Part shown: positions 27,593-37,248 of the stretch, piece by piece
Layout of the letters: every line of letters begins with the position of its first letter
How positions within the stretch are numbered: the first letter of the stretch is position 1
The notes under the pieces: generated by a model
Seen by the model: the letters and a program-made list of their open reading frames with translations, nothing else
The model's database searches: none
Told to the model about the DNA's origin: nothing
Made by a program: the position numbers and the translations under genes
NCBI RefSeq assembly: GCF_000814845.2
Contig: NZ_CP010431.2
Location: 5,456,001 to 5,520,000, forward strand
Source of the DNA: Pandoraea sputorum
GTDB lineage: Bacteria; Pseudomonadota; Gammaproteobacteria; Burkholderiales; Burkholderiaceae
Direction of reading: 5' to 3'
DNA: 64,000 bases

Positions 27593-28129
27593 TCAGAGGC
27601 TGCTGACGATCTTGCTCATGATGTCGCGCAACTTGGCGATGACTGCGTTGCTCAGCGTCAGCGCGTTCTCGTAGCGCGACAGAAACTGCCTGAGTTCGAT
27701 CTGTTCGACGGTGGCCGACTCGCTCGCACCCGACGCCATCGACTGCACACCGGCCCTGAGGCTGTCCAGGGCGGCGGTGCCGAGCGCACCCGAAGCGTGC
27801 GACGTCGACATCAACGCGTTGCGCACTACAAACTCACGCAGTCCTTCCGGCAAAGTCACGGTGGATTCGCCTGCGCGCAAGCGCCGCTGCATCTCGTCAA
27901 TCGACGTCAGCCAGTCACGCGCATCGCGAGCGCTCGCCGAACGGGCGCGCGCCTTGCCCAGCCATTCGTCGACGCGCACCTGCAAGCCGTCCATCTGCTC
28001 GCTTGCGCGCTGCATCGTGCTTAACAGCGGGTTGTCGACTGCGCGGCTTTGCGATGCGGAACTTGCTCCCGGCGCAAATACGCCACCCAGTCGGGGCGCG
28101 TAGTGCGTGTCGATCATTCGGTAGATCAT
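27593..28129 (-). CDS. Putative type III needle-extension/tip protein, SseB/EspA-like (copy 1)
   Basis: A 178-residue protein with the same plan as its downstream neighbour. It has helical N-terminal segments (MQRASEQMDGLQVRVDEWLG), a middle stretch LPEGLREFVVRNALM that lines up with REFFDKHDLRI of copy 2, and a C-terminal helix VEQIELRQFLSRYENALTL. It is shorter and more diverged from SseB than copy 2. A role as filament subunit, tip or regulator cannot be told apart from sequence. The ATG at 28129 is chosen because GGAGG lies four bases upstream, in the 10-base gap after the first gene. Confidence 0.55.
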   Translation of the reverse strand: MIYRMIDTHYAPRLGGVFAPGASSASQSRAVDNPLLSTMQRASEQMDGLQVRVDEWLGKARARSASARDARDWLTSIDEMQRRLRAGESTVTLPEGLREFVVRNALMSTSHASGALGTAALDSLRAGVQSMASGASESATVEQIELRQFLSRYENALTLSNAVIAKLRDIMSKIVSSL

Positions 28130-28139
28130 GTCGCCTCCG

Positions 28140-28583
28140 TCACGCACAGGTCCGATGCATCGCCCGGCTACGCGCCGAAGCGCGCGCCGGTTCGTCGTCC
28201 GCTGCGGGCATCTCGGCGTTCAACCGTTCGATCACACCCGCCAGAGCGACCGCCATGCGTTCGATCTCGCGCGCTTCGCGCTGAAACGCTTCGCTGTCGA
28301 GCAGCGCGTCGAGACGGGCGAGCTTGTCCCTCGCCTGCGGTGTATCAGCCTTTTCCATGCGCTCGATCTCGTCGAGTACCGTCTGGTAGTCGAGCGTCTG
28401 ACGCGCCAGCTTGCGACCGGCCATCTGGATCTCGCCGCACGCGCGCTCGTACTGCGCGAGCAGGGCTTCCGGGTCATGGCTTTCGGGGAGTGAGGAGGAG
28501 GAGGACGTCGCCTCGGTGGCGTTCTGGGCGTTCGGGTCTTGAGGCACTTCGGACTTCAAGGACTTCAGGGACATCTGGGACAT
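28140..28583 (-). CDS. Coiled-coil protein at the head of the type III operon (possible SseA/CesAB-like chaperone)
   Basis: A 147-residue, mostly helical, charged protein. Residues 38-125 (DPEALLAQYERACGEIQMAG and on to ERMAVALAGVIERLNAEM) are heptad-rich and should form a coiled coil. The first 30 residues are Ser/Thr-rich. Its small size, helical nature and place before the SseB/EspA-like genes match SseA and CesAB, the chaperones of those filament proteins. I do not recognise specific sequence identity, so this is inference from position. Its GGAGG Shine-Dalgarno is nine bases before the ATG and lies inside the hairpin at 28592-28645. Confidence 0.5.
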   Translation of the reverse strand: MSQMSLKSLKSEVPQDPNAQNATEATSSSSSLPESHDPEALLAQYERACGEIQMAGRKLARQTLDYQTVLDEIERMEKADTPQARDKLARLDALLDSEAFQREAREIERMAVALAGVIERLNAEMPAADDEPARASARSRAMHRTCA

Positions 28584-28591
28584 TTCAGGGC

Positions 28592-28645
28592 ACCTCCGTA
28601 CGTTTCGTAGCGGTTGTCATCACGACAACGGCATCGTACGGAGGT
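28592..28645 (-). promoter_or_regulatory. Leader hairpin sequestering the Shine-Dalgarno of the type III operon
   Basis: ACCTCCGTACG and CGTACGGAGGT are perfect 11-base complements at 28592-28602 and 28635-28645. Between them GTTGTC and GACAAC (28613-28629) form an inner hairpin with a five-base loop. In the leftward transcript the arm nearer the start codon contains the GGAGG ribosome-binding site of the first gene, so the folded leader would block translation. It could act as an RNA thermometer or a protein-relieved switch. If transcription starts between the arms, the dyad would instead be an operator. Confidence 0.55.
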
Positions 28646-28808
28646 CCTCATGGTGCGCCTTTGCAAAGACCGCATTCCCTTCCGGGAACCGGCCTCACTT
28701 CAGTCATTTCCCAGTGACGAAGTGGTTACGCGCATCGCGTTGCACGATGCGCAGCCCCTTATCCGGCGGGGCGCTCCGGCCATGCTGCTTTAGATCGAAC
28801 CTTCGGAT

Positions 28809-31800
28809 TCACGCCTGCCCGAAGCCACCGCCTCCCGGCGTCTCCACGACAAAGATGTCGCCCGGCCGCATCTGCGTGCGTCCGATGTGTGCCAACGCTT
28901 CGCGCGAACCATCTACGCGCTCAACGTAGTTAGCGCCCAGCGCGCCCGTCCCACCGCCCTGCGCACCGAACGGTGCGTGCACACGATTGTTGGACAGAAT
29001 CGACGCAGTCATCGGCGTGAGAAAGCGAATACGTCGCACCGCGCCGTTACCGCCTTGCCAGCGTCCGCTGCCGCCCGACCCCACACGAATGCGATGGCTC
29101 TCAAGGCGCACCGGATAGCGCCACTCCAGCACTTCCGGATCGGTCAGACGCGAGTTCGTCATATGCGTCTGCACGGCATCCGAACCGTTGAAGCCATTGC
29201 CCGCCCCGCTACCGCCCGAGATGGTTTCGTAGTACTGGTATGTCTCGTTGCCGAAGGTGAAGTTGTTCATCGTGCCCTGACTTGAGGCCACGCTACCGAG
29301 CGCACCGTAAAGCGCGTTGGTGATCGCCGACGACGTCTCCACGTTGCCCGACACCACCGCCGCCGGATACACGGGGTTGAGCATCGACCCTTCCGGCACG
29401 ATCACCGTGAGCGGCTTCAGACAGCCCGCGTTGAGCGGGATGTCGTCGTCCACAAGCGTGCGGAAGACGTACAGCACCGCCGCCATGCACACCGCACGCG
29501 GGGCGTTGAAGTTGTTCGGCAGTTGCGCCGACGTGCCGGTGAAATCGATGGTGGCGCTTCTCGACGCCTGATCGACACGAATCGTCACGTCGATGACCGC
29601 CCCGTTGTCGAGCGGATAGCGGTAATGCCCGTCGCCCAACGCACCGATCACGCGACGCACCGCCGCCTCGGCGTTGTCCTGCACGTGCCCCATGTACGCC
29701 AGCACGACGTCGCGTCCGAAGTCGTTCACCATGCGGCGCAGCTCGTCCACGCCCTTCTGGTTCGCTGCCACCTGCGCGCGCAGATCGGCCATGTTCTGGT
29801 CGATGTTGCGCGCCGGATAGCGTGCGCCACCGAGCAACTCTCGTGTCTCGCGATCGCGCAGTTCGCCGGCGGCCACGAGTTGCCAGTTGTCGATCAGCAC
29901 GCCCTCTTCTTCGACGTGCGTGGAATCCGGCGGCATCGAGCCCGGCGTGATCCCGCCGATATCTGCGTGATGGCCACGCGATCCGACGTAGAACAGCGGT
30001 TCCGCCACGTGTGAACCCGATGCACCGTCGTCATCTTTGACGAACACCGGCGTGATGACGGTGACGTCCGGCAAGTGTGTGCCGCCGTGGTACGGATCGT
30101 TGAGCATGAAGACGTCGCCCTCGCGCATGCGCCCGCGATTGCGCTCGATCACCGTCTTGATGCTCTCGCCCATCGAACCCAGGTGCACCGGCATGTGCGG
30201 TGCGTTGGCGATGAGGCTGCCGTCACGGTCGAACAGCGCGCACGAGAAGTCCAGACGCTCCTTGATGTTCACCGAGTACGCCGTATTTTGCAGACGCAGC
30301 CCCATCTGCTCGGCAATCGACATGAAAAGATTGTTGAAGATTTCCAGGCGCACCGGATCGGCCTGCGTGCCGAGCCCGCGCTGGGTTTCCCGGGGCACCA
30401 CGCGCGTGAGCACGAGGTTGCCCTGCCCGGTCATCTGCGCCTGCCAGCCCGGCTCGACCACTGTCGTACCGCTCTTTTCCGCGACGATGGCGGGACCGTC
30501 GAGGGTGTCGCCCGCCAGCAGGGTGTCGCGCTCGAACAGCGCCGCATCGTGCCACGTACCCGCGGCGTAGAGCTTCACCCGATCGATGGCTTGCGGCGCG
30601 CCGGATGTGCGGACTTCAAGCGGGGCAATGTCGACGGGCGCATCCGACAGTCCGATGGCCTCGACCGACGCCACTTCGACGATCAGCGCCGCCCCGTCCA
30701 TCAGGAACGAATAGCGCTGACGGTACGCGGCTTCGAACGCGTCGCGCATCTGCGCCACGCTGCCGAACGGCACGGCGATAGCCGAGTCCGTGCCCGCATA
30801 ACGCACGTGCACCCGACGCACCGTCTCGATACGCGACGGCGGCACGCCCTGCGACAGGAGCGCATTCACCGCATCGTCGGCTAGCGCGCCGAGGGCGTCT
30901 TCGAGTGCCGCGAGACCGTCGTCGGCCAGCGGCGCTTCGATCATGCGTTCGCGCATCGCCGTCTGGTCGGCCAAACCCATGCCGTAGGCCGACAGCACGC
31001 CCGCCAGCGGATGCGCGAAGACTTTGGTCATGCCGAGCGCATCGGCCACGCCGCACGCGTGCTGACCGCCCGCGCCGCCGAACGTCGTCAGCACATAGCG
31101 ACTCACGTCGTGGCCGCGCTGCACGGAGATTTTCTTGATGGCGTTGGCCATCGCTCCGATGGCGATGTCGAGGAAGCCCTCGGCGAGGGCTTCTGGGGTC
31201 TGACGTCGGCCCGTCGCTTGCTCGATCTCGGCGGCCAGTGCCGTGAACTTCGCCACCACGACGTCGCGATCGAGCGGTTCGTTGGCGTGCGGACCGAAGA
31301 CCTTCGGGAAGTGCGCGGGTTGAATCTTGCCGAGCATGACGTTGCAGTCGGTGACCGCGAGCGGGCCGCCCCGACGATACGCCGCCGGACCAGGGTTCGC
31401 GCCCGCCGACTCCGGTCCCACGCGCAGACGCGTGCCGTCGAACGACAATACCGAACCACCGCCCGCCGCCACCGTGTGAATGCTCATCATCGGCGCACGC
31501 ATGCGCACCCCGGCGACCTGCGTCTCGAACACGCGCTCGAACTCACCGTTGTAGTGCGAGACGTCCGTCGACGTGCCGCCCATATCGAAGCCGATCACGC
31601 GCTCGAAGCCCGCAGCGCTCGACGCGCGCACCATGCCGACGATACCGCCTGCGGGGCCGGAGAGAATCGCGTCCTTACCCTGGAAGTTGTCGGCGCGCGT
31701 CAGCCCGCCGCTACTCTGCATGAATTGCAGATTCACGCCCGGCATTTCCTTCGCCACCTGTTCGACGTACCGGCGCAGGATCGGCGACAGATACGCGTCC

Positions 31801-32483
31801 ACAACCGTGGTGTCCCCGCGCGAGACCAGCTTCATCAGCGGCGAGACTTCGTGTGAGACGGAGACTTGCGTGAAGCCGATGTCGCGCGCCATCACGGCGA
31901 GCGTCTTCTCATGGGCCTGATAGCGGTAGCCGTGCATCAACACGATAGCCACCGCACGAATACCCTTCGCATAGAGCGCTTCGAGCGCGCTGCGCGCAGT
32001 GACGACATCCAGCTCGCGAACGACTTCGCCGTGTGCACCCACACGCTCGTCGATTTCCACGACGTCGGCGTACAGCGCCTCAGGCAATGCAATGTTGAGA
32101 TCGAACAGTCGAGGACGATTCTGATACGCGATGCGCAGCGCGTCGCGAAAGCCGTGCGTCGTCACGAGCGCCAGCGGTTCGCCCTTGCGTTCAAGCAAGG
32201 CGTTGGTCGCCACGGTCGTGCCCATCTTCACCATGTCTACGAGATCAGGCGTGATCGGCTCGTCTGCCCTCAGCCCCAGCAGGTGGCGGATGCCCGCGAC
32301 GGCGGCGTCGCGGTACTGCTCGGGGTTCTCGGAGAGCAATTTGTGCGTGACGAGCGTGCCGTCGGGGCGACGCGCCACGATGTCGGTGAAGGTACCGCCA
32401 CGGTCGATCCAGAACTGCCAGCGCGACGCGGTCTGATGCGCAGGCGCGCGGTTTTGGGCAGGGGGCGTGAGAGCGTTCGTCAT
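28809..32483 (-). CDS. 5-oxoprolinase / hydantoinase A-B fusion protein
   Basis: A 1224-residue cytosolic enzyme made of a HyuA-like half (about residues 20-690) and a HyuB-like half (about 700-1220), the fusion typical of ATP-dependent 5-oxoprolinases. The first half carries the actin-fold phosphate motif [10 protein letters not shown] near residue 28 and [18 protein letters not shown] near residue 300. The second half has [15 protein letters not shown] and [20 protein letters not shown]. 5-Oxoprolinase opens 5-oxo-L-proline to glutamate; N-methylhydantoinases and acetone carboxylases are relatives. Its operon partners are an MFS transporter and a D-glutamate cyclase family protein, which favours pyroglutamate. 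Confidence 0.87.
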   Translation of the reverse strand: MTNALTPPAQNRAPAHQTASRWQFWIDRGGTFTDIVARRPDGTLVTHKLLSENPEQYRDAAVAGIRHLLGLRADEPITPDLVDMVKMGTTVATNALLERKGEPLALVTTHGFRDALRIAYQNRPRLFDLNIALPEALYADVVEIDERVGAHGEVVRELDVVTARSALEALYAKGIRAVAIVLMHGYRYQAHEKTLAVMARDIGFTQVSVSHEVSPLMKLVSRGDTTVVDAYLSPILRRYVEQVAKEMPGVNLQFMQSSGGLTRADNFQGKDAILSGPAGGIVGMVRASSAAGFERVIGFDMGGTSTDVSHYNGEFERVFETQVAGVRMRAPMMSIHTVAAGGGSVLSFDGTRLRVGPESAGANPGPAAYRRGGPLAVTDCNVMLGKIQPAHFPKVFGPHANEPLDRDVVVAKFTALAAEIEQATGRRQTPEALAEGFLDIAIGAMANAIKKISVQRGHDVSRYVLTTFGGAGGQHACGVADALGMTKVFAHPLAGVLSAYGMGLADQTAMRERMIEAPLADDGLAALEDALGALADDAVNALLSQGVPPSRIETVRRVHVRYAGTDSAIAVPFGSVAQMRDAFEAAYRQRYSFLMDGAALIVEVASVEAIGLSDAPVDIAPLEVRTSGAPQAIDRVKLYAAGTWHDAALFERDTLLAGDTLDGPAIVAEKSGTTVVEPGWQAQMTGQGNLVLTRVVPRETQRGLGTQADPVRLEIFNNLFMSIAEQMGLRLQNTAYSVNIKERLDFSCALFDRDGSLIANAPHMPVHLGSMGESIKTVIERNRGRMREGDVFMLNDPYHGGTHLPDVTVITPVFVKDDDGASGSHVAEPLFYVGSRGHHADIGGITPGSMPPDSTHVEEEGVLIDNWQLVAAGELRDRETRELLGGARYPARNIDQNMADLRAQVAANQKGVDELRRMVNDFGRDVVLAYMGHVQDNAEAAVRRVIGALGDGHYRYPLDNGAVIDVTIRVDQASRSATIDFTGTSAQLPNNFNAPRAVCMAAVLYVFRTLVDDDIPLNAGCLKPLTVIVPEGSMLNPVYPAAVVSGNVETSSAITNALYGALGSVASSQGTMNNFTFGNETYQYYETISGGSGAGNGFNGSDAVQTHMTNSRLTDPEVLEWRYPVRLESHRIRVGSGGSGRWQGGNGAVRRIRFLTPMTASILSNNRVHAPFGAQGGGTGALGANYVERVDGSREALAHIGRTQMRPGDIFVVETPGGGGFGQA

Positions 32484-32600
32484 GATGTCATTCGCAAAAC
32501 AGGGGGGGTGTCAGTCGGGGGATCAGGCGAGAAGCGATAGCGCGGCGGTGACAGGCGGTGCGCAGAGCACCGCCTTGCCTCAATCGATCAATTCAGTCGA

Positions 32601-33926
32601 TCAGTGCGTGGTGGTTTCAAGCGATTCGAGTTCGCGACCGCGCGTCTCGGGCAGCGTGAGTGCGGCGATGATCAGCACGCCGTAGGCCACACCGGCGAAG
32701 ATGCCGATGGTCGTGCCCAGGCCGTATTCCTTCGAGAGCATGCCGATCAGAAACGGGAACAGTGCGCCGATGGCACGGCCGACGTTGTAGCAGAAGCCTT
32801 GTCCGGAGCCGCGAACCCGCGTGGGGAACAACTCGGTCAGGAACGCGCCCATGCCGCTGAAGATGCCCGACGCGAAGAAGCCGAGCGGGAAGCCGAGCCA
32901 GAACATCGCGCTGTCCGTCAGCGGCAACGAGGTGTACGAGAACGCGATCACCATCGAGCCCACAGCGAACAGAATGAAGTTCGGCTTACGGCCCAGACGA
33001 TCCGTCAGATACGAACTCGCGAGATAGCCGACCCACGAGCCGAAAATGATCATCGCGAGATAGCCGCCGGTGCCCATCACGGTGAGGTGGCGCTCCGTCT
33101 TCAGGTACGTCGGCAGCCAGGTCGTGATGGCGTAGTAGCCACCTTGTGCGCCGGTCGTCAGCAATGCGGCGCGAATCGTCGTGGAGAGCAGCGCCGGGCT
33201 GAAGATGGCCGCCATACCGGGTGCGTCTTCCGACTTCGCCTGCTTGGCCTTCTCCTTCTGGTACACCTCCGGCTCCTGCACATAGCGGCGAATGAAGAGC
33301 ACGAGCAATGCAGGCAGCAGCCCGATCAGGAACAACGCGCGCCATGCCAACTCGCCCGGCATCAGCGAGAACAGCACCGAGTAGAGGATGGCCGTCAGCC
33401 CCCAGCCGATGGCCCAGCCCGATTGCACGAGGCCCACGGCTTTGCCGCGGTCGCGAGCGCGGATCACTTCGCCGATGAGCACGGCGCCCGCCGTCCATTC
33501 GCCGCCGAAGCCGAAGCCCATGAGCGCACGCGCGGCGAGCAGTTGATGGTAGTTCTGTGCCAGGCCGCACAGCCCGGTGAATACGGCGAACCACAGCACG
33601 GTGAGTTGCAGCGTGCGCACGCGGCCGATGCGATCCGAGAGGATGCCCGCCACCCAGCCGCCGAGGGCCGAGGCGAGCAGCGTGAGTGTGCCGATGAAGC
33701 CCGCGTCTGCGAGGCTGATGCCCCACGTGGCGATCAACGTCGGGATGACGAAGCTCAGCATCTGCGTGTCCATGCCGTCGAGCATGTAGCCGACCTTGCA
33801 GCTCCAGAACGCGCGCTTTTCGCGCGGTGTGGCGTCGCCGTACCAGCCGAACAGGCTGCCGCCACCTTCGGTGGGTACCGAGGAATCTGTCCCGACGGGG
33901 GGCGCGAGAGGGGTTTTGCTTTCCAT
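32601..33926 (-). CDS. MFS transporter, sugar-acid/metabolite:H+ symporter type
   Basis: A 441-residue protein with twelve hydrophobic segments. GYMLDGMDTQMLSFVIPTLI opens helix 1, LSDRIGRVRTLQ follows helix 2 and GFGFGGEWTAGAVLIGE is in helix 4. This style is shared by NanT-like and other metabolite:H+ symporters. It lies between the D-glutamate cyclase and 5-oxoprolinase genes on the same strand, so its substrate may be pyroglutamate, D-glutamate or a related compound (inference). The start at MESKTPLAPP has GGAG ten bases upstream. Confidence 0.82.
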   Translation of the reverse strand: MESKTPLAPPVGTDSSVPTEGGGSLFGWYGDATPREKRAFWSCKVGYMLDGMDTQMLSFVIPTLIATWGISLADAGFIGTLTLLASALGGWVAGILSDRIGRVRTLQLTVLWFAVFTGLCGLAQNYHQLLAARALMGFGFGGEWTAGAVLIGEVIRARDRGKAVGLVQSGWAIGWGLTAILYSVLFSLMPGELAWRALFLIGLLPALLVLFIRRYVQEPEVYQKEKAKQAKSEDAPGMAAIFSPALLSTTIRAALLTTGAQGGYYAITTWLPTYLKTERHLTVMGTGGYLAMIIFGSWVGYLASSYLTDRLGRKPNFILFAVGSMVIAFSYTSLPLTDSAMFWLGFPLGFFASGIFSGMGAFLTELFPTRVRGSGQGFCYNVGRAIGALFPFLIGMLSKEYGLGTTIGIFAGVAYGVLIIAALTLPETRGRELESLETTTH

Positions 33927-34123
33927 GAGAAAAAGGCTCCGGTGATGTCCTGACTTGCCGTGTGATGCACTCGGGCCACGCTCATCCGACAGGCGTAAGT
34001 CGTCACCGGCGGGCAACACCTCTCCCGCCGCAGCCCTTGATGGCGCGGTTCTTTTGCTGATTCGTTAATGCTGGGTAGTGCGGGGACTGCGGGTATTGCG
34101 GGTCTTGCAGTTCCTGAATGACG

Positions 34124-34945
34124 TCAGAAGACGGCCAGCGACGCGTTCGTGATGTCCGTCATCAGCATGTAGCCGGGGCGGTGCCCGATCGCGAGCGGCA
34201 GCTTCGCGCCCATGAGCGCCGTTTGCGGCGTGACGCCACAGGCCCAGTACACGGGCAGCTCACCGTCGCGAATCGTCACGGCGTCGCCGAAATCCGGCTT
34301 CGACAGGTCGGCAATGCCCAGCGCCGACGGGTCGCCGATATGGATCGGCGCGCCGTGCACGCCGGGAAAGCGGCTCGTGATCTGCACGGCGCGAATGGCA
34401 TCTGCGCCCTTCATCGGCCGCATCGACACGACCAGTTCGCCACCGAACTTGCCAGCGCGCTGATTCGCGATGTTGGTGCGGTACATCGGCACATTGCGGC
34501 CCTCTTCCACGTGACGCAGCGGGATGCCCGCTTTCGCCAGCATGTCTTCGAACGAGAACGAGCAACCGATGGCGAACACCACGAAGTCGCTCTGCCAGAA
34601 CTCTGCGAGGTTATCGACCTGCGCATCGAGCTTGCCGTCGCGATAGACGTTGTAGCCCGGCACGTCGGTGCGGATATCGACTTCGCGCCCCAGCGCAGGC
34701 ACGTGCCACTGCCCCGGCTCGCCAACGCCCAGCAGTGGGCACGCTTTCGGATTGCTCTGGCAAAAACGCAGGAAATCGTGCGCATGCGCTACCGGCACGA
34801 TTGCGAGATTTGCCTGCGCGAAGTCGCCGCAATAGCCAGCGGTCGGGCCACGGAACTGCGCCGAGCGCACGGCCTGACGAAACTCGTACGGCGTGATGGT
34901 GTCGCGTTGCGAAGTGAAGTCGTGCGGGGTGGCTCGGTGGTTCAT
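34124..34945 (-). CDS. Putative hydro-lyase / D-glutamate cyclase family protein (DUF1445)
   Basis: A 273-residue soluble protein of the UPF0317/DUF1445 family. Markers are [19 protein letters not shown] near residue 30, [20 protein letters not shown] near residue 120 and [19 protein letters not shown] near residue 235. The C-terminal end [13 protein letters not shown] is also typical. A mammalian relative (DGLUCY) interconverts D-glutamate and 5-oxo-D-proline. A 5-oxoprolinase in the same operon makes that chemistry plausible here. It is first in the operon and divergent from a LysR gene. No strong Shine-Dalgarno precedes the ATG. Confidence 0.83.
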   Translation of the reverse strand: MNHRATPHDFTSQRDTITPYEFRQAVRSAQFRGPTAGYCGDFAQANLAIVPVAHAHDFLRFCQSNPKACPLLGVGEPGQWHVPALGREVDIRTDVPGYNVYRDGKLDAQVDNLAEFWQSDFVVFAIGCSFSFEDMLAKAGIPLRHVEEGRNVPMYRTNIANQRAGKFGGELVVSMRPMKGADAIRAVQITSRFPGVHGAPIHIGDPSALGIADLSKPDFGDAVTIRDGELPVYWACGVTPQTALMGAKLPLAIGHRPGYMLMTDITNASLAVF

Positions 34946-35191
34946 GGCAGATCCGGCTTGAGTGGGAGATGCCAATGCGGCATCAGATGGCAGAAGCATA
35001 GGAAGAAAAAAAAGTTGCCGCTAACGAGTTTTTGTTCGCCTCTGTGTATAGAATTTCTTAACAACTTCGGGGGTTTTCCCGAGGTTCGTTGCATTTATTT
35101 TCACTGCACCGTTCAGCACACTGCACACCATGCGTCGCAGACTTTGGGTCGCTTCCCGGCCTTTGCGGCCTACCGACGCTCACGGAGCCTC

Positions 35192-36124
35192 ATGAACACG
35201 CGCTTTCTCGAAACCTTCGTTACGCTCGCCAAGCTGCGCAACTTTCGCGCGACAGCCACTGCGTTGCATGCGACGCCCGCGGCCATCTCGCAGCGTCTCA
35301 AGGTGCTGGAAGAGGAACTGAAGACCGAGCTTGTCGACCGCGACAGCCGCGAGTTTCGACTCACGCCGAACGGGGAATACCTGCTGGGCTATGCGAAGGC
35401 GGTGGTGGAGGCTGCGCGTCGCTTGCAGGCGGCAGCGTCCGGGGAAAGCACGTTGCGCGGACGGCTGCGTCTGGGGGTGATCGAGACGGTCGTACACAGT
35501 TGGCTGCCGAACTATCTGCGACGCCTCGCTGCCGACTACCCGACGCTCGAGGTCGAGCTGACGGTCGACGTCTCCGTGCAGTTGCAGCGGCGTCTCATGG
35601 CCGACGAGCTCGACCTCATCATTCGCGTGGAAGGCAGCGACGACAGCAGTGTGGTGTGCAACGCACTCGCCAACTATCCGGTGCACTGGATTGCGCGCAA
35701 AGGCATGTTTCCGAACACGCGCAGCGGGCTTGCGAAGCAGGTCTTACAGCATCCGATCCTGACGTACGGACGCGGGACCGCGCCGCATCGCGCGCTTGAA
35801 GACATCGTCGCCAAGCTGGCCGGTGTGCACGGCGTGCCGCTCTCGGAGACGCGCATTACCGGCTCGCCGTCGATTGCCGTGATCGTGCAGTTGGTGCGCG
35901 ACGGGTTCGGTGTCGCCGCGATTCCGCGTCTGTTCGTCGACGCACTGATCGCCAACGGTGAGGTCGTCGAGCTGCCCTTGCAGCCAGCGCCGCCGTCCAT
36001 CGTCGTGTCGATGTCGCGCCGTGCCGACGCGCCGCTGTTTGTGCATGGCGCGGGCAACGCCGCGCGCGCCGCGTGTGCGGAGTATTGTCAGAAGAGCGAC
36101 CGTCGACTGGTGGAATTGCTGTGA
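35192..36124 (+). CDS. LysR-family transcriptional regulator
   Basis: A 310-residue regulator. The N-terminal helix-turn-helix (MNTRFLETFVTLAKLRNFRA, then LHATPAAISQRLKVLEEEL) is standard LysR, and the effector domain begins near residue 90 (LRGRLRLGVIETVVHSWLP). It faces the D-glutamate cyclase gene across 246 bases and is the obvious candidate to control that operon, perhaps in response to glutamate or pyroglutamate. GGAG lies a few bases before the ATG. In-frame sequence upstream is a shadow of the neighbouring gene. Confidence 0.9.
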   Translation: MNTRFLETFVTLAKLRNFRATATALHATPAAISQRLKVLEEELKTELVDRDSREFRLTPNGEYLLGYAKAVVEAARRLQAAASGESTLRGRLRLGVIETVVHSWLPNYLRRLAADYPTLEVELTVDVSVQLQRRLMADELDLIIRVEGSDDSSVVCNALANYPVHWIARKGMFPNTRSGLAKQVLQHPILTYGRGTAPHRALEDIVAKLAGVHGVPLSETRITGSPSIAVIVQLVRDGFGVAAIPRLFVDALIANGEVVELPLQPAPPSIVVSMSRRADAPLFVHGAGNAARAACAEYCQKSDRRLVELL

Positions 36125-36164
36125 GGCGCTGACGTTGCCGACGTCTCCAGCGAATCGTCGCAAC

Positions 36165-36506
36165 TCAGTGAAAGTGCGCGAGCCGCGTGACGAACGTGAA
36201 GTCCGCTTCCGACGCCATCAGCGACATCAGCACCAGCAGGGCCAACGGCGGAATCAGAATGGCGTAGACGAGCGCGAGTCGCTCCCATCGCATGTGCATG
36301 AACACCGCGACGATGAGGCCCGCCTTGGCGATCATCAGCGCGAGAATCAGTCCCCAGCGCAGATAGCCTTGCAGATTCGCGTAGTCGACGAGATACGAGA
36401 ACGTCGAGAGCACGAACAGCAGCCCCCACACTTTCAGATAGAGGCCGACCGCGTGTTGTTGTCCGGTGTGACCGGCACTTTGCGTCGCCGCCGCAGAGGA
36501 TTCCAT
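36165..36506 (-). CDS. Cytochrome c oxidase subunit IV (CtaF/CoxD-like)
   Basis: A 113-residue membrane protein with three hydrophobic helices. GLYLKVWGLLFVLSTFSYLV opens helix 1, and LIVAVFMHMRWERLALVYAI spans the HMRWE stretch common to prokaryotic subunit IV. It stabilises the oxidase. It is the last gene of the oxidase operon, eight bases after ctaE, with an AGGAGG Shine-Dalgarno. Confidence 0.85.
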   Translation of the reverse strand: MESSAAATQSAGHTGQQHAVGLYLKVWGLLFVLSTFSYLVDYANLQGYLRWGLILALMIAKAGLIVAVFMHMRWERLALVYAILIPPLALLVLMSLMASEADFTFVTRLAHFH

Positions 36507-36514
36507 CGCGCCTC

Positions 36515-37216
36515 CTACCAGAGATAAAACAGCGCAAAGATGAACACCCACACGAGATCGACGAAGTGCCAGTACAGGCCCGCGATCTCCACCAGTTCGT
36601 AGTTGCCGCGTCGCTCCAGTGTGCCGTTGAGCACCTTGCGCATGACCGTCAGCAAATAGATCACGCCTGCGCTGACATGCAGCCCGTGAAACCCGGTGAT
36701 CATGAAGAAGCACGCACCGAACTGCGCCGCCCCCATCGAATTGCCCCACGGACGAATGCCTTCGTGCACGATCAGGTTCGTCCATTCGAAGGCTTGCATG
36801 CCGACGAAGGCGATGCCGAAATACGCCGTTGCGAGAATGCACGCCGCGGTCTTGTCGCGGTCGCGCCGGTACGCGTAATTCACCGCCATCGCCATCGTGC
36901 CGCTGCTCGTGATGAGCACGAACGTCATGATCGCAATGAGCAGGAGCGGCACCGGATGTCCACCCACATTGAGCGCGAAGATCTCCGCCGGATTCGGCCA
37001 CGTCGCGGTCGTCGACATGCGCACCGTCATGTAGCCGATCAGGAAGCTGCTGAACACGAAGGTGTCCGAGAGCAGGAAGATCCACATCATCGCCTTGCCC
37101 CACGGCACCCGGAACGTTGCGCGGTCGCCGGACCAGTCGGTGACGACGCCGCGCCAGCCGTCAGGCGGTGCGATGGCGGGCACAGCGGAGGATGGGGTAG
37201 TCGATGACGTATTCAC
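36515..37216 (-). CDS. ctaE: Cytochrome c oxidase subunit III
   Basis: A 233-residue protein with six or seven hydrophobic helices, matching subunit III of heme-copper oxidases: GKAMMWIFLLSDTFVFSSFL, FEWTNLIVHEG, FFMITGFHGLHVSAGVIYLL and a final YWHFVDLVWVFIFALFYLW. The HGLHV and YWHFVD motifs are diagnostic. The subunit does not bind redox metals but supports proton uptake and stability. I use the GTG start with AGGAGA seven bases upstream; a long in-frame extension is a shadow of the gene before it. Confidence 0.9.
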   Translation of the reverse strand: MNTSSTTPSSAVPAIAPPDGWRGVVTDWSGDRATFRVPWGKAMMWIFLLSDTFVFSSFLIGYMTVRMSTTATWPNPAEIFALNVGGHPVPLLLIAIMTFVLITSSGTMAMAVNYAYRRDRDKTAACILATAYFGIAFVGMQAFEWTNLIVHEGIRPWGNSMGAAQFGACFFMITGFHGLHVSAGVIYLLTVMRKVLNGTLERRGNYELVEIAGLYWHFVDLVWVFIFALFYLW

Positions 37217-37248
37217 GAGGCGTCTCCTGGCCGGGCCGATGCATGGAC

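Noticed and set aside
28730..28752. GCGCATCG/CGATGCGC hairpin between the 5-oxoprolinase and type III genes as terminator
   Set aside because: An eight-pair stem is present, but no T-run follows on the minus strand, so I do not call a terminator.
28646..28808. hrpII/PIP-box promoter for the type III operon
   Set aside because: No TTCG-N16-TTCG or TTCGC-N15-TTCGC pair found upstream on the minus strand.
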